DNA from: Mangrovicella endophytica
GTDB taxonomy: Bacteria; Pseudomonadota; Alphaproteobacteria; Rhizobiales; Rhizobiaceae
Assembly: GCF_002893625.1 (NCBI RefSeq)
Contig: NZ_PKMZ01000001.1
Span: forward strand, 868,001 to 932,000
Direction of reading: 5' to 3'
Length of the DNA stretch: 64,000 nt
Part shown: positions 38,439 to 49,490 of the stretch, in pieces
Numbering within the stretch: position 1 is the stretch's first letter
Layout of the letters: the number at the start of each line of letters is the position of its first letter
The notes under the pieces: generated by a model
Seen by the model: only the letters and a program-made list of their open reading frames with translations
What the model was told of the DNA's origin: nothing
Database searches by the model: none
Translations under genes and position numbers: made by a program

Positions 38439-38804
38439 ATGCCGGAACTTCTCGCTTCCTATCTGCCGATCGTCATCTTCGTCGGCGTCGCGCTGATCAT
38501 CGGCCTGGCGCTGCTGGTCTCGCCGTTCCTGCTCGCCTTCAAGGCGCCGGACGACGAGAAGCTGTCGGCCTACGAGTGCGGCTTCGACGCCTTCGACGAT
38601 TCGCGCATGAAGTTCGACGTGCGCTTCTACCTCGTCTCGATCCTCTTCATCATCTTCGACCTCGAGGTCGCGTTCCTGTTTCCCTGGGCGGCGACCTTCG
38701 GGACCCTCGGTTGGTTCGGCTTCTGGTCGATGATGGTGTTTCTCGGCGTCCTGACTGTGGGCTTCATCTACGAATGGAAGAAAGGCGCCCTGGAATGGGA
38801 CTGA
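38439..38804 (+). CDS. nuoA: NADH-quinone oxidoreductase subunit A
   Basis: This 121-residue membrane subunit of respiratory complex I has three spans. It carries the conserved loop [10 protein letters not shown] with the Cys that moves during the active/deactive transition in mitochondria, and then [12 protein letters not shown]. It is the first gene of the 14-subunit nuo operon. The ATG at 38439 follows a GGGA-type site, and its end overlaps nuoB by 10 bases. Confidence 0.96.
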   Translation: MPELLASYLPIVIFVGVALIIGLALLVSPFLLAFKAPDDEKLSAYECGFDAFDDSRMKFDVRFYLVSILFIIFDLEVAFLFPWAATFGTLGWFGFWSMMVFLGVLTVGFIYEWKKGALEWD

Positions 38805-39367
38805 ACGACGCTTCGACGACGCTCGTCGCGCCGCCGCCGGCCAGCGTATCGCATCGCCCGGCCGGTGCCGCGGCCGACCCGTTCATCACCGACATCAACA
38901 ACGAGCTGGCCGACAAGGGCTTCCTCGTCACCTCGACAGCCGACCTCATTCACTGGGCGCGCACGGGCTCGCTGATGTGGATGACCTTCGGCCTGGCATG
39001 CTGCGCCGTCGAGATGATGCAGGCCTCGATGCCGCGCTATGACGTCGAGCGCTTCGGCTTTGCGCCGCGTGCCTCACCGCGCCAGTCGGATGTGATGATC
39101 GTCGCGGGCACGCTGACCAACAAGATGGCGCCGGCGCTGCGCAAGGTCTACGACCAGATGCCGGAGCCGCGCTACGTCATCTCCATGGGCTCCTGCGCCA
39201 ACGGCGGCGGCTACTATCATTATTCCTACTCGGTGGTGCGCGGCTGCGACCGCGTCGTGCCGGTGGATATCTATGTGCCGGGCTGCCCGCCGACTGCGGA
39301 GGCGCTGCTCTACGGCATCCTGCTTCTGCAGAAGAAGATCCGCCGCGTCGGCACGATCGAGCGCTGA
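38795..39367 (+). CDS. nuoB: NADH-quinone oxidoreductase subunit B
   Basis: This 190-residue subunit carries the terminal [4Fe-4S] cluster N2 that reduces quinone. The ligands are the adjacent cysteines in [10 protein letters not shown], the Cys in MGSCANGGG and the Cys in [11 protein letters not shown]. The start at 38795 lies inside the nuoA end, a translational-coupling arrangement usual in alphaproteobacteria. The N-terminal 25 residues before the core are variable. Confidence 0.97.
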   Translation: MGLNDASTTLVAPPPASVSHRPAGAAADPFITDINNELADKGFLVTSTADLIHWARTGSLMWMTFGLACCAVEMMQASMPRYDVERFGFAPRASPRQSDVMIVAGTLTNKMAPALRKVYDQMPEPRYVISMGSCANGGGYYHYSYSVVRGCDRVVPVDIYVPGCPPTAEALLYGILLLQKKIRRVGTIER

Positions 39368-39378
39368 GAGTAGCTGCC

Positions 39379-39966
39379 ATGCAGGACCTTTCCGACCAGC
39401 TGGGCGAGCGTCTCGGCGACAGAATAGCGGAGCGGGCGGTGCGCTTCGGCGAGCTGACGCTGATCGTGGCGCCGGAGCATATCGTGGAGACGCTGACGCT
39501 GCTCCGCGACGACTTCCGCTTCGTCAACCTCACCGACATCTGCGGCGTCGATTATCCGGCGCGGCCGCAGCGCTTCGAGGTCGTCTATCATCTGCTGTCG
39601 CCGTTCCGGAACGAGCGCGTTCGGATCAAGGTCCGCACGGCCGAGGACGATCCGATCCCGTCGGTCTTCGGGGTCTTCCCCGGAGCCGACTGGTTCGAGC
39701 GCGAGGCCTACGATCTCTACGGCATTCTCTTCACCGGTCATCCGGATCTGCGCCGCATCCTGACCGACTACGGCTTCGAGGGGCATCCGCTCCGCAAGGA
39801 TTTCCCGCTGACCGGCTTCGTCGAGGTCCACTATGACGAAGCGCTCAAGCAGGTGATCTACGAGCCCGTGCAGCTGCGGCAGGAATTCCGCAACTTCGAC
39901 TTCCTCTCGCCCTGGGAGGGGACGGATTACGTCCTGCCGGGCGACGAGAAGGCCAAGGCGAACTAG
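39379..39966 (+). CDS. nuoC: NADH-quinone oxidoreductase subunit C
   Basis: This 195-residue 30-kDa-type peripheral-arm subunit is separate from nuoD, as in alphaproteobacteria and mitochondria rather than fused as in E. coli. The signature [17 protein letters not shown] near residue 137 is intact, and [12 protein letters not shown] precedes it. It contributes to the quinone-module scaffold. Confidence 0.96.
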   Translation: MQDLSDQLGERLGDRIAERAVRFGELTLIVAPEHIVETLTLLRDDFRFVNLTDICGVDYPARPQRFEVVYHLLSPFRNERVRIKVRTAEDDPIPSVFGVFPGADWFEREAYDLYGILFTGHPDLRRILTDYGFEGHPLRKDFPLTGFVEVHYDEALKQVIYEPVQLRQEFRNFDFLSPWEGTDYVLPGDEKAKAN

Positions 39967-39994
39967 TCGGTACCCGACCGCAGCAGGAACTGGC

Positions 39995-41185
39995 ATGGCC
40001 GAGATCAACGTCCGCAACTTCAACATCAACTTCGGCCCGCAGCATCCTGCGGCGCACGGCGTGCTGCGCCTCGTGCTCGAACTCGACGGCGAGATCGTCG
40101 AGCGGGTCGATCCGCATATCGGCCTCCTGCACCGCGGCACGGAGAAGCTGATCGAGAACAAGACCTATCTGCAGGCGCTGCCCTATTTCGATCGTCTCGA
40201 CTATGTCGCGCCGATGAACCAGGAGCATGCCTACTGCCTCGCCATCGAGAAGCTCGCGGGCGTCACGGTTCCCAAGCGCGGCCAGCTGATCCGCATCCTC
40301 TACTCCGAGATCAGCCGTATCCTCTCCCATCTCCTGAACGTCACCACACAGGCCATGGACGTCGGCGCGCTGACGCCGCCGCTCTGGGGCTTCGAGGAGC
40401 GCGAGAAGCTGATGGTCTTCTACGAGCGCGCCTCCGGCTCGCGCATGCATGCGGCCTATTTCCGTCCCGGCGGCGTTCACGTGGACCTGCCGCACCAGCT
40501 CGTCGACGACATCGGCGAGTGGTGCGACCCGTTCCTGAAGACGCTGACGGATATCGACGACCTCCTCACCGGAAACCGCATCTTCAAGCAGCGCAACGTC
40601 GACATTGGCGTCGTCGATCTGGATGACGCCTGGGCGCTCGGCTTCTCCGGCGTGATGGTTCGGGGCTCGGGCGCCGCCTGGGACCTGCGCAAGTCGCAGC
40701 CCTATGATGGCTACGACGAGATGGAATTCGACATCCCGATCGGGAAGAACGGCGACTGCTTCGACCGTTATCTCATCCGGATGGAAGAGATGCGTCAGTC
40801 GGTCCGCATCATGAAGCAGTGTGTGGAGCGCCTGCAGGGAACGGAGCGGACGGGGCCGGCCTCGTCCACCGACGGCAAGATGGTGCCGCCGAGCCGCTCG
40901 CAGATGAAGCGGTCGATGGAGTCGCTGATCCACCACTTCAAGCTCTACACCGAAGGCTTCCACGTGCCGGAGGGCGAGGTCTATGCCGCCGTCGAGGCGC
41001 CGAAGGGCGAATTCGGCGTCTATCTCGTCTCCGACGGCACCAACAAGCCGCATCGCTGCAAGATCAAGGCACCCGGCTTTGCGCATCTGCAGGCGATGGA
41101 TGCGATCTGCCGCGGCCATATGCTCGCGGACGTGTCGGCGATCCTCGGCTCGCTGGACATCGTCTTCGGCGAGGTCGACCGCTAG
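39995..41185 (+). CDS. nuoD: NADH-quinone oxidoreductase subunit D
   Basis: This 396-residue 49-kDa subunit lines the quinone pocket together with NuoB. The N-terminal [18 protein letters not shown] contains the conserved His that hydrogen-bonds the quinone head. [14 protein letters not shown] and the C-terminal Asp-rich region (FGEVDR) complete the family. CAGGA lies about 8 bases before the start. Confidence 0.97.
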   Translation: MAEINVRNFNINFGPQHPAAHGVLRLVLELDGEIVERVDPHIGLLHRGTEKLIENKTYLQALPYFDRLDYVAPMNQEHAYCLAIEKLAGVTVPKRGQLIRILYSEISRILSHLLNVTTQAMDVGALTPPLWGFEEREKLMVFYERASGSRMHAAYFRPGGVHVDLPHQLVDDIGEWCDPFLKTLTDIDDLLTGNRIFKQRNVDIGVVDLDDAWALGFSGVMVRGSGAAWDLRKSQPYDGYDEMEFDIPIGKNGDCFDRYLIRMEEMRQSVRIMKQCVERLQGTERTGPASSTDGKMVPPSRSQMKRSMESLIHHFKLYTEGFHVPEGEVYAAVEAPKGEFGVYLVSDGTNKPHRCKIKAPGFAHLQAMDAICRGHMLADVSAILGSLDIVFGEVDR

Positions 41186-41217
41186 CCGCAGCGCACGGAC
41201 TTGTTAGGATCGGCGGC

Positions 41218-41787
41218 GTGAACGCCGATCCCGCTCTGAACCAGACGATGACGGCCGAGGAGTTCTTCGCCTGGGCGGAGAGCTGGCAGGACGGGGAACG
41301 CTACGAGCTCGTCCAGGGCAGGCCGGTCCGCTTGCAGGCCGAGCGAGTAAGTCACGCCGAGCGAAAGGCATCAGCTTGGCTCGCAATGCGGACGGCGATC
41401 CGGGGTGCAGGACTGGATCGCTGCCGGTCTTTCCCTGACGGTGTCAGCATCTGGGTAAGCGACAAGGCGGTCCGGCGACCGGACGTCGTGGTCCACTATG
41501 GCCCTTATGACGGCGATAAGGTCTTTGCGCCTAATCCCATCGTCGCCGTCGAGATCATTTCGCCGTCCAGCGTGCGCACCGATGTCGACCGCAAGCTGAT
41601 CGACTATTTCGCCGTGCCATCCATTCTCCACTACCTCATCGTCTATGGCGACGAGGCCAAGGTGGTGCATCACCGCCGTTTGGTTGCAGACGGCCCCATC
41701 ACGACGTCGATCCTCGGGCGTTCCGATGTGATCGATCTCTCGCCGCCCGGCTTCTCCGTCACCGTCGAGGCTCTGCTGGAGAGCTGA
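41218..41787 (+). CDS. Uma2-family (PD-(D/E)XK-like) protein inside the nuo operon
   Basis: This 189-residue Uma2/DUF820 protein has a restriction-endonuclease-like fold. MTAEEFFAWAESWQDGERYELV forms the usual N-terminus, written here as MTAEEFFAWAE then YELVQGRP. The active-site-like residues are the Asp in RRPDVVVHYG and the Glu in VAVEIISPSS, followed by DRKLIDYFAV. GTG at 41218 has an AGGAT site 8 bases upstream; ATG at 41248 is the alternative start. The gene has no known role in complex I and looks like an insertion between nuoD and nuoE. Uma2 genes are common mobile-like cargo; the biological function is not established. Confidence 0.82.
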   Translation: MNADPALNQTMTAEEFFAWAESWQDGERYELVQGRPVRLQAERVSHAERKASAWLAMRTAIRGAGLDRCRSFPDGVSIWVSDKAVRRPDVVVHYGPYDGDKVFAPNPIVAVEIISPSSVRTDVDRKLIDYFAVPSILHYLIVYGDEAKVVHHRRLVADGPITTSILGRSDVIDLSPPGFSVTVEALLES

Positions 41788-42027
41788 GTCGGCGATTGGC
41801 CGACACGGTGTGGCATGTCGCAACCGGCGTTCGGATCAAGCTAACCTATGTCGTATTGCCGCGCCCTGCCGTAACTGGATGGGCGAGGCTATGGCGCTGC
41901 CATGCAACTGGCGCAGATGGTGCATTCACAACGGGATACGACGCGTCGCTACCACTGGCCTTTTGCGATTGCTGTGATAGAACGCGCCGCAACATAGAAG
42001 TTATAACCATTCTGAAGTCGAGTTCCG

Positions 42028-43512
42028 ATGTCGGTCAGACGTCTCGCCGAAGACGCGGTTCAGCCGCAGGGCTTTGCCTTTTCAGAGGAAAATGCAGCCT
42101 GGGCTGAACGCGTGATCAGCCGCTATCCCGATGGGCGCCAGCAGTCGGCGGTGATTCCGCTGCTGATGCGCGCGCAGGACCAGGACGGCTGGGTCACGCG
42201 CGCCGCCATCGAGCATGTCGCCGACCGGCTGAAAATGCCGCTGATCCGCGTGCTTGAAGTCGCAACCTTTTATACACAGTTCCAGCTGAAGCCGGTCGGC
42301 ACGCGCGCCCACGTCCAGGTCTGCGGGACGACGCCTTGCATGCTGCGCGGCTCGGATGATCTGAAGGCGGTCTGCCGCTCGAAGATCCATCCCGAGCAGT
42401 TTCATCTGAACGATGACGGCACCTTGTCCTGGGAAGAGGTCGAGTGCCTCGGCGCCTGCGTCAATGCGCCGATGGTGATGATCTTCAAGGACACCTATGA
42501 GGATCTGACGCCGCAGCGGTTGGAGGAGATCATCGATCTCTTTGCGGAGGGGCGTGGGGGCGAGGTCCAGCCTGGTCCGCAGATCGACCGGCACGGCTCC
42601 GAGCCCTTCGGTGGCTTGACGTCGCTCAACTCCGACGCTGCCGACAAGGGCGCCGAGGGCGGCGCGACAGGCGGGCCGGCGCAGACGGGTGCATCCGAGC
42701 AGGCTGCGGGCGCGGGAGGTGCTGCTGCGACGCCGCCGTCCCAGGCCGGCCGTCCGGATACGCATGCGGCCGAGACGGATCCGACGATTGCCTCGCCGGG
42801 CCGCAGCGTGGGCGCTGCGGCCGACCAACGTGCCGAGAACGGCGCCAGCACCAATCCTTCGGCCGGGGCGCATCGTCCGGGTTCCGGCCAGACGGGCGGC
42901 CAACGCCAGGGTCCGACCGGCGCCGCCGACAAGGAGCGGCCAGAGATCACCACCGCCAACGCGCGTGGCGACGCGGGCCGCACCGATGGCTCGTTGCCGA
43001 GCCAGGAGCGCCGGGCCGAGGAGAGTCTGATCCCGGCCAAGTCGCGCCCGGGCGAGCCGAGCGGCTCGTCGGTCTCCGCGCATGGTCCATTGCTCAGTGA
43101 AGGCGATCGCGGCGAGCAGGGCACCGAAGCTGGTCGGCTGACGGAAGATACGTTGCCCGGGCCGATGGCGAGCGATCACTTCGCAAGCAAGGCGGAGGGC
43201 GCTGCCGAGGATGAAGCCGGCACGCTGGAGACGCGGCCGCACCATTCGATCGGGCAGAAGCCGGGCAACCTTCTGAAGGCGCCCGATGGTGCGAAGGACG
43301 ACCTGAAGCAGATCCGTGGCGTCGGACCTGTGCTCGAGCAGAAGCTCAACGAGTTGGGCGTCTTCCACGTCCGGCAGATCGCCGCCTGGAATAGCGAGGA
43401 GCTGTTCTGGATTGACGATCATCTCAACTTCCGCGGCCGCGCCGTGCGTGACCGCTGGATCGATCAGGCCAAGGCGCTGGCGGGACAGTCCAGCAGCTCC
43501 ACGGTCGGGTGA
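42028..43512 (+). CDS. nuoE: NADH-quinone oxidoreductase subunit E with long C-terminal extension
   Basis: The first 165 residues or so are the 24-kDa subunit, a thioredoxin-like [2Fe-2S] (N1a) protein with ligands in QVCGTTPCML and ECLGACVNAP. Beyond that, about 265 residues are low-complexity (Gly, Ala, Pro, Glu, Arg). The last 60 form a helix-hairpin-helix-like module (RGVGPVLEQKLNELGVFHV, then WIDDHLNFRGR). Extended NuoE proteins are known in Hyphomicrobiales, while the E. coli protein ends after the cluster domain. The total is 494 residues. The 240 bases between the Uma2 gene and nuoE may hold a secondary promoter. Confidence 0.93.
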   Translation: MSVRRLAEDAVQPQGFAFSEENAAWAERVISRYPDGRQQSAVIPLLMRAQDQDGWVTRAAIEHVADRLKMPLIRVLEVATFYTQFQLKPVGTRAHVQVCGTTPCMLRGSDDLKAVCRSKIHPEQFHLNDDGTLSWEEVECLGACVNAPMVMIFKDTYEDLTPQRLEEIIDLFAEGRGGEVQPGPQIDRHGSEPFGGLTSLNSDAADKGAEGGATGGPAQTGASEQAAGAGGAAATPPSQAGRPDTHAAETDPTIASPGRSVGAAADQRAENGASTNPSAGAHRPGSGQTGGQRQGPTGAADKERPEITTANARGDAGRTDGSLPSQERRAEESLIPAKSRPGEPSGSSVSAHGPLLSEGDRGEQGTEAGRLTEDTLPGPMASDHFASKAEGAAEDEAGTLETRPHHSIGQKPGNLLKAPDGAKDDLKQIRGVGPVLEQKLNELGVFHVRQIAAWNSEELFWIDDHLNFRGRAVRDRWIDQAKALAGQSSSSTVG

Positions 43513-43526
43513 TGCGGAGACGATAG

Positions 43527-44831
43527 ATGCTTGACGATAAGGACCGCATCTTCACCAACATCTACGGCCTGAAGGACAAGAGCCTGAAGGGCGCGATGGG
43601 GCGCGGCCACTTCGACGGCACCGCCGACATCATCGGCAAGGGCCGCGACTGGATCATCAACGAAATGAAGGCCTCTGGCCTGCGCGGCCGTGGCGGCGCC
43701 GGCTTTCCGACCGGCCTGAAATGGTCGTTCATGCCGAAGGAGTCGGATGGACGTCCGCACTACCTCGTCGTCAACGCCGACGAATCCGAACCCGGGACCT
43801 GCAAGGACCGGGAGATCATGCGCAATGATCCGTTCACGCTGATCGAGGGCTGCATCATCGCCGGCTTCGCGATGGGTGCGCATACGGCCTATATCTACGT
43901 GCGCGGCGAGTATGTGCGTGAGCGCGAGGCGCTGCAGCGCGCCATTGACGAGGCTTACGACTTCGGGCTGCTCGGCCGCGACAACAAGTGCGGCTGGGAC
44001 TTCGACATCACCGTCCATCACGGCGCCGGCGCCTATATTTGCGGCGAGGAGACGGCGCTGCTGGAGAGCCTAGAGGGCAAGAAGGGTCAGCCGCGGCTGA
44101 AGCCTCCATTCCCGGCCAATATGGGCCTCTATGGCTGCCCGACGACCGTCAACAACGTCGAGTCGATCGCGGTGGCGCCGACCATCCTGCGCCGCGGCGG
44201 CGCCTGGTTCGCCGGCATCGGCCGTCCGAACAATGTCGGCACCAAGCTCTTCATGATCTCGGGCCATGTCGAGCGGCCCTGCACGGTGGAAGAGGCGATG
44301 TCGATTCCCTTCCGCGAGCTGATCGAGAAGCATTGCGGCGGCATCCGTGGCGGCTGGGACAATCTCCTCGCCGTCATCCCGGGTGGCGCGTCGTGCCCGA
44401 TCGTTCCGGCGGCGGACATCATCGACTGTCCGATGGACTTCGACGGCCTGCGCGCTGTGAAGTCGTCCTTCGGCACCGCCGCCTCGATCGTCATGGACAA
44501 GTCGACGGACGTCGTGCGCGCGATCGCGCGGCTGTCCTACTTCTTCAAGCATGAGAGTTGCGGCCAGTGCACGCCGTGCCGCGAAGGCACCGGCTGGATG
44601 TGGCGCGTGATGGAGCGGATGGTCGTCGGCAACGCGCACAAGCGCGAGATCGACATGCTGCTCGACGTCACCAAGCAGATCGAGGGGCACACGATCTGCG
44701 CGCTCGGCGATGCCGCGGCTTGGCCCGTTCAAGGCCTCGTGCGACACTTCCGCGCCGAGATCGAGCGCCGCATCGACGAGTTCTCGCGTAACTCCGACAA
44801 GGACCGGCCGATGCTGGTCGCGGCGGAGTAG
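43527..44831 (+). CDS. nuoF: NADH-quinone oxidoreductase subunit F
   Basis: This 434-residue 51-kDa subunit binds NADH and FMN and holds cluster N3. The nucleotide-binding glycine loop is [16 protein letters not shown], the FMN site includes [13 protein letters not shown], and the [4Fe-4S] ligands are in [11 protein letters not shown] with a later Cys in HTICALGD. It lies 15 bases behind nuoE. Confidence 0.97.
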   Translation: MLDDKDRIFTNIYGLKDKSLKGAMGRGHFDGTADIIGKGRDWIINEMKASGLRGRGGAGFPTGLKWSFMPKESDGRPHYLVVNADESEPGTCKDREIMRNDPFTLIEGCIIAGFAMGAHTAYIYVRGEYVREREALQRAIDEAYDFGLLGRDNKCGWDFDITVHHGAGAYICGEETALLESLEGKKGQPRLKPPFPANMGLYGCPTTVNNVESIAVAPTILRRGGAWFAGIGRPNNVGTKLFMISGHVERPCTVEEAMSIPFRELIEKHCGGIRGGWDNLLAVIPGGASCPIVPAADIIDCPMDFDGLRAVKSSFGTAASIVMDKSTDVVRAIARLSYFFKHESCGQCTPCREGTGWMWRVMERMVVGNAHKREIDMLLDVTKQIEGHTICALGDAAAWPVQGLVRHFRAEIERRIDEFSRNSDKDRPMLVAAE

Positions 44832-44834
44832 GGG

Positions 44835-45044
44835 ATGACGGACGAGCCGGACAATCTGGTCCTCATGCTGCTTCGGCGCATCGACGCGAAGATCGACCGG
44901 CTGTCAGCCGATACGCACGACGTGAAGGTCCGACTCACCGGAGTCGAGGAAAATCTTGCCGGCGTTCATCGCCGTATCGATCGCCTGGAAGAACGTGTCG
45001 AGCGCATCGAGCGCCGGCTCGATCTGACCGAAGCGCGACACTGA
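44835..45044 (+). CDS. Small coiled-coil protein between nuoF and nuoG
   Basis: This 69-residue, highly charged protein has a continuous heptad-like pattern ([20 protein letters not shown], then [20 protein letters not shown]), predicting a helical coiled coil. It starts three bases after the nuoF stop with a purine-rich site inside the end of nuoF, and ends 10 bases before nuoG. It is therefore translated, if at all, within the nuo operon. No complex I subunit of this type is known to me. It could be an accessory factor or an antitoxin-like remnant. Confidence 0.6.
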   Translation: MTDEPDNLVLMLLRRIDAKIDRLSADTHDVKVRLTGVEENLAGVHRRIDRLEERVERIERRLDLTEARH

Positions 45045-45054
45045 GAAGAAGATC

Positions 45055-47130
45055 ATGGCCAAGCTCAAAGTCGACGGCACAGAGATCGAGGTTCCCGACC
45101 ACTACACGCTGCTCCAGGCGGCGGAGGAGGCGGGTGCCGAAATCCCGCGCTTCTGTTTCCACGAACGTCTGTCCGTCGCCGGTAACTGCCGCATGTGCCT
45201 CGTCGAGGTGAAGGGCGGACCGCCGAAGCCGGCGGCCTCCTGCGCCATGGGCGTGCGCGACCTGCGTCCGGGCCCGAATGGCGAGACGCCGGAGATCTTC
45301 ACCAACACGCCGATGGTGAAGAAGGCCCGCGAGGGCGTCATGGAATTCCTGCTGATCAACCATCCGCTCGACTGCCCGATCTGCGATCAGGGCGGCGAGT
45401 GCGACCTGCAGGACCAGGCGATGGCCTTCGGCGTCGATTCTTCGCGCTACCGCGAGAACAAGCGCGCCGTCGAGGACAAGTATATCGGTCCGCTGGTCAA
45501 GACGATCATGACGCGTTGCATTCACTGCACGCGCTGCGTCCGCTTCACCACGGAAGTCGCCGGCATTTCCGAGCTCGGCCTGATCGGCCGCGGCGAGGAC
45601 GCCGAGATCACGACTTTTCTCGAGCAGGCGATGACCTCGGAGCTGCAGGGCAACGTCATCGATCTCTGCCCGGTCGGTGCGCTCACCTCGCGCCCCTATG
45701 CCTTCCAGGCACGGCCCTGGGAGCTGACCAAGACCGAGACGGTCGACGTCATGGACGCCGTCGGCTCCTCGATCCGCGTCGACACGCGCGGCCGCGAGGT
45801 CATGCGCATCCTGCCGCGCCTCAACGAGTCGATCAACGAGGAGTGGATCTCCGACAAGACCCGCTTCGTCTGGGACGGCCTGCGCACGCAGCGCCTTGAC
45901 CGCCCCTATATCCGCCGCGACGGTCGCCTGCAGCCGGCGACATGGCCTGAGGCTTTTGCCGCCATTAAGGCGCGCGTCGATGCGGCGGCACCGGGATCAA
46001 TGGGCGCCGTCGCCGGCGATCTTGCCGCTGTCGAGGAGATGTGGGCGCTGAAGCGCCTCGTCGCCTCGCTGGGCTCGACCAGCGTCGACTGCCGACAGGA
46101 CGGTGCCAAGCTGGACCCGGCCGACGGCCGCGCCTCCTACCTCTTCAACACCACCATCGCCGGCATCGAGGATGCCGACGCGCTGCTCATCATCGGCGCC
46201 AATCCGCGCTTTGAGGCGTCCGTTCTCAACGCGCGCATCCGCAAGCGCTGGCGCATGGACAACTTCCCGATCGGCGTCATCGGCGAGCGTTCGGACCTGC
46301 GCTACGACTACACCTATCTCGGTGCCGGTCCGGATACGCTGTCCGACATCGAAGGCGCCAGCCGCGGCTTCTTCGATGCGTTGAAGAACGCGGCCAAGCC
46401 GATGATTATCGTCGGGCAGGGGGCCATCTCGGGCGCCAACGGTGCCGACGTGCTCGCCTCGATCGCCGCGCTGGCGCGCGAGATCGGTGCGGTGACCGAG
46501 GGTTGGAACGGCTTCAACGTTCTCCACTCCGCGGCCTCGCGCGTTGGCGGCCTCGACATCGGCTTCGTGCCGGGCGAGGGCGGCAAGGACTTCGCGGCCA
46601 TGGCCGCTGGCGGCGTCGACCTCCTGTTCAACCTCAGCGCTGACGAGGTCGACATCGCACCCGGACCGTTCGTCGTCTATATCGGCACGCATGGCGACCG
46701 CGGCGCCCATCGCGCCGACGTCATCCTGCCGGGGGCGGCCTATACGGAGAAATCCGGCACCTGGGTGAATGTCGAGGGTCGCGCACAGACGGGCAGCCGC
46801 GCCTCTTTCCCCCCGGGCGACGCCCGTGAGGATTGGGCGGTGCTGCGCGCGCTGTCGGCGGTGCTCGGCCGCGCGCTCCCCTTCGATTCGTTGGCGGCGT
46901 TGCGGCGCGAGCTCTACGAGGCGCATCCGCATCTGCGTTCCGATGCTGTGGTTGCGGCCGATCCGGCGGCGATCACAACGCTCGCCGACCGTGCCGGTAC
47001 GCTCAGCGGCCCGGCCTTCGTCAGCGGCTTCGGCGACTTCTACCTGTCCAACCCGATCGCCCGCGCCTCCAAGGTGATGGCGGAATGCTCCAAGCTGGCG
47101 CAGGACCAGCATCTGGAAGCGGCGGAATAA
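45055..47130 (+). CDS. nuoG: NADH-quinone oxidoreductase subunit G
   Basis: This 691-residue 75-kDa subunit carries clusters N1b, N4 and N5. The N-terminal [2Fe-2S] ferredoxin domain has [19 protein letters not shown]. The next segment, [16 protein letters not shown], and [10 protein letters not shown] hold the [4Fe-4S] sites. The molybdopterin-oxidoreductase-like remainder (about 220-691) has no cofactor. Its length is normal for alphaproteobacteria, shorter than E. coli NuoG. Confidence 0.97.
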   Translation: MAKLKVDGTEIEVPDHYTLLQAAEEAGAEIPRFCFHERLSVAGNCRMCLVEVKGGPPKPAASCAMGVRDLRPGPNGETPEIFTNTPMVKKAREGVMEFLLINHPLDCPICDQGGECDLQDQAMAFGVDSSRYRENKRAVEDKYIGPLVKTIMTRCIHCTRCVRFTTEVAGISELGLIGRGEDAEITTFLEQAMTSELQGNVIDLCPVGALTSRPYAFQARPWELTKTETVDVMDAVGSSIRVDTRGREVMRILPRLNESINEEWISDKTRFVWDGLRTQRLDRPYIRRDGRLQPATWPEAFAAIKARVDAAAPGSMGAVAGDLAAVEEMWALKRLVASLGSTSVDCRQDGAKLDPADGRASYLFNTTIAGIEDADALLIIGANPRFEASVLNARIRKRWRMDNFPIGVIGERSDLRYDYTYLGAGPDTLSDIEGASRGFFDALKNAAKPMIIVGQGAISGANGADVLASIAALAREIGAVTEGWNGFNVLHSAASRVGGLDIGFVPGEGGKDFAAMAAGGVDLLFNLSADEVDIAPGPFVVYIGTHGDRGAHRADVILPGAAYTEKSGTWVNVEGRAQTGSRASFPPGDAREDWAVLRALSAVLGRALPFDSLAALRRELYEAHPHLRSDAVVAADPAAITTLADRAGTLSGPAFVSGFGDFYLSNPIARASKVMAECSKLAQDQHLEAAE

Positions 47131-47143
47131 GGAAGGCCGACAA

Positions 47144-48193
47144 GTGGCGGATTTCTTTTCACTTTACTTCTGGCCGGGCCTGATCATTCTGGGTCAGAGC
47201 CTGCTGTTCCTCGTCGTCCTCCTGGTGCTGATCGCCTATATCCTGCTGGCGGACCGCAAGATCTGGGCGGCGGTGCAGATGCGCCGCGGCCCGAACGTCG
47301 TCGGCCCCTGGGGTCTGTTCCAGTCCTTCGCCGATCTCCTCAAGTTCGTGCTGAAGGAGCCGACGATCCCGGCCAGCGCCAACAAGGGCGTCTTCCTGCT
47401 GGCGCCGCTTGTCGCGGTGACGCTGGCGCTGGCGACCTTCGCCGTGGTGCCGGTCGCCGACGGCTGGGTGATCGCCAACGTCAACATTGGCATTCTCTAC
47501 GTCTTCGCCATCTCCTCGCTCGAGGTCTACGGCGTGATCATGGGCGGCTGGGCGTCGAACTCGAAATACGCGTTCCTCGGCGCGCTGCGCTCCGCCGCGC
47601 AGATGGTGTCTTACGAGGTTTCGATCGGCTTCGTGATCGTCTCGGTGCTGCTCTGCGTCGGGTCGTTGAATCTGACGGATATCGTGCTGGCGCAGACCAA
47701 CGGCGTTGGAACGATGGTCGGCCTGCCGAACACCTTCCTCGACTGGCACTGGCTGGCGCTGTTCCCGATGTTCGTAGTCTTCTTCATCTCGGCGCTCGCC
47801 GAGACGAACCGGCCGCCCTTCGACCTGCCGGAGGCCGAATCGGAGCTCGTCGCCGGCTTCATGGTGGAATACGGCTCGACGCCTTACATGATGTTCATGC
47901 TGGGCGAGTACGCGGCCATCACCCTGATGTGCTGCCTCACCACCATCCTCTTCCTCGGCGGCTGGCTGCCGCCTTTCAACTTCGTCCCCTTCACCTGGAT
48001 ACCGGGCGTCATCTGGTTCCTCCTGAAGGTCGCCCTTGTCTTCTTCATGTTCGCCATGGTGAAGGCATTCGTGCCGCGCTACCGCTATGATCAGCTCATG
48101 CGCCTCGGCTGGAAGGTCTTCCTGCCGCTGTCGCTGGCCATGGTCGTGATCGTCGCCTTCGTGCTGCAGATCACCGGATGGGCCGCGGTATGA
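47144..48193 (+). CDS. nuoH: NADH-quinone oxidoreductase subunit H
   Basis: This 349-residue ND1-type membrane subunit links the peripheral arm to the proton-pumping arm and forms the quinone entrance. [20 protein letters not shown] is the highly conserved acidic loop (split across residues about 215-235). About eight spans are visible. The start codon is GTG at 47144, supported by GGAAGG about 7 bases upstream. Confidence 0.96.
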   Translation: MADFFSLYFWPGLIILGQSLLFLVVLLVLIAYILLADRKIWAAVQMRRGPNVVGPWGLFQSFADLLKFVLKEPTIPASANKGVFLLAPLVAVTLALATFAVVPVADGWVIANVNIGILYVFAISSLEVYGVIMGGWASNSKYAFLGALRSAAQMVSYEVSIGFVIVSVLLCVGSLNLTDIVLAQTNGVGTMVGLPNTFLDWHWLALFPMFVVFFISALAETNRPPFDLPEAESELVAGFMVEYGSTPYMMFMLGEYAAITLMCCLTTILFLGGWLPPFNFVPFTWIPGVIWFLLKVALVFFMFAMVKAFVPRYRYDQLMRLGWKVFLPLSLAMVVIVAFVLQITGWAAV

Positions 48194-48242
48194 GCGCCTC
48201 TTTCACCTGGCACGCTATTGAGATCGGAAAGGTCCTCGCCCG

Positions 48243-48734
48243 ATGAGCGCGCTGGCCCAGAACATCAAGTCGCTGTTTCTCCTGGAATTCGTGAAGGCCT
48301 TCGGCCTTTCGATGCGCTACTTCTTCGCGCCCAAAGCGACGATCAACTACCCCTATGAGAAGAACCCGGTCAGCCCCCGCTTCCGGGGCGAACATGCGCT
48401 GCGCCGCTATCCCAACGGGGAAGAGCGCTGCATCGCCTGCAAGCTGTGCGAAGCGATCTGCCCGGCGCAGGCCATCACCATCGAGGCCGGCCCGCGCCGC
48501 AATGACGGCACCCGCCGCACCGTGCGCTACGACATCGACATGGTGAAGTGCATCTATTGCGGCTTCTGCCAGGAAGCCTGCCCGGTCGATGCCATCGTCG
48601 AGGGACCGAACTTCGAGTTCTCCACGGAAACCCGTGAGGAGCTCTACTATGACAAGGAGAAGCTTCTGGCGAACGGCGATCGCTGGGAGCGGGAGATCGC
48701 GCGCAACATTGCGCTCGACGCGCCCTATCGCTAA
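48243..48734 (+). CDS. nuoI: NADH-quinone oxidoreductase subunit I
   Basis: This 163-residue TYKY-type subunit has two [4Fe-4S] clusters (N6a, N6b) in the motifs [16 protein letters not shown] and [16 protein letters not shown], each followed by a proline as usual. An N-terminal amphipathic helix touches the membrane. GAAAGG lies upstream of the ATG at 48243. Confidence 0.97.
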   Translation: MSALAQNIKSLFLLEFVKAFGLSMRYFFAPKATINYPYEKNPVSPRFRGEHALRRYPNGEERCIACKLCEAICPAQAITIEAGPRRNDGTRRTVRYDIDMVKCIYCGFCQEACPVDAIVEGPNFEFSTETREELYYDKEKLLANGDRWEREIARNIALDAPYR

Positions 48735-48849
48735 GCGGGCAGGGCAGGGGATGGCGCCTGGGCGTCGTGCCTCTGCTTCCTCGCAACTGTCTTGAGTTCA
48801 TGTCGGACGCGCGGCTTCCCGCCGCGGCCGTCTTCAGGGGAGCCCGGCT

Positions 48850-49467
48850 ATGCTCGGCCTTCAGGCACTGTTCTTCTACCTGTTCGCGCTGGTGACCGTC
48901 GGCTCGGCCGTCTCGGTCGTCGTTGCGCGCAACCCGGTGCATGCGGTGCTCTTCCTGATCCTGACCTTCGTCAGTGCCGCCGGGCTCTTTCTGCTCACCG
49001 GGGCCGAGTTCCTCGCGCTGATCCTGATCGTCGTCTATGTCGGCGCGGTCGCGATCCTGTTCCTCTTCGTCGTGATGATGCTTGACCTCGATCTTGGCGA
49101 CATCAAGAGGGGCGCGCTCGACTACGCGCCGATCGGCGCGATCATCGGCGTCATCCTCCTTGCCGAGCTGATCATCGTCGTCACCGGCAACTACTTCGAC
49201 CCGCAGCTCAGTGTCGCCACCGCCATGCCGACGCCGCCGCTCGCCGAAGTCTCCAATATCCGCGCGCTCGGGTCGGTGCTCTATACGCGCTACGTCTTCT
49301 TCTTCCAGCTCGCCGGGCTGATCCTGTTCGTGGCGATGATCGGCGCGATCGTGCTGACGCTCCGCCACAAGGAAGGCATCAAGCGCCAGTCGATCCCGCG
49401 TCAGGTCGCCCGCACGCCGGAGACGGCGATCGAGATCCGCAAGGTCCAGAGCGGCAAGGGCCTCTGA
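48850..49467 (+). CDS. nuoJ: NADH-quinone oxidoreductase subunit J
   Basis: This 205-residue ND6-type subunit has five membrane spans. Conserved features are the [19 protein letters not shown] segment and [20 protein letters not shown], which contains the pi-bulge helix important for coupling. The gap of about 115 bases before it contains no gene. Confidence 0.95.
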   Translation: MLGLQALFFYLFALVTVGSAVSVVVARNPVHAVLFLILTFVSAAGLFLLTGAEFLALILIVVYVGAVAILFLFVVMMLDLDLGDIKRGALDYAPIGAIIGVILLAELIIVVTGNYFDPQLSVATAMPTPPLAEVSNIRALGSVLYTRYVFFFQLAGLILFVAMIGAIVLTLRHKEGIKRQSIPRQVARTPETAIEIRKVQSGKGL

Positions 49468-49490
49468 GGCCCGCAGCAAAGAGAACAGCC

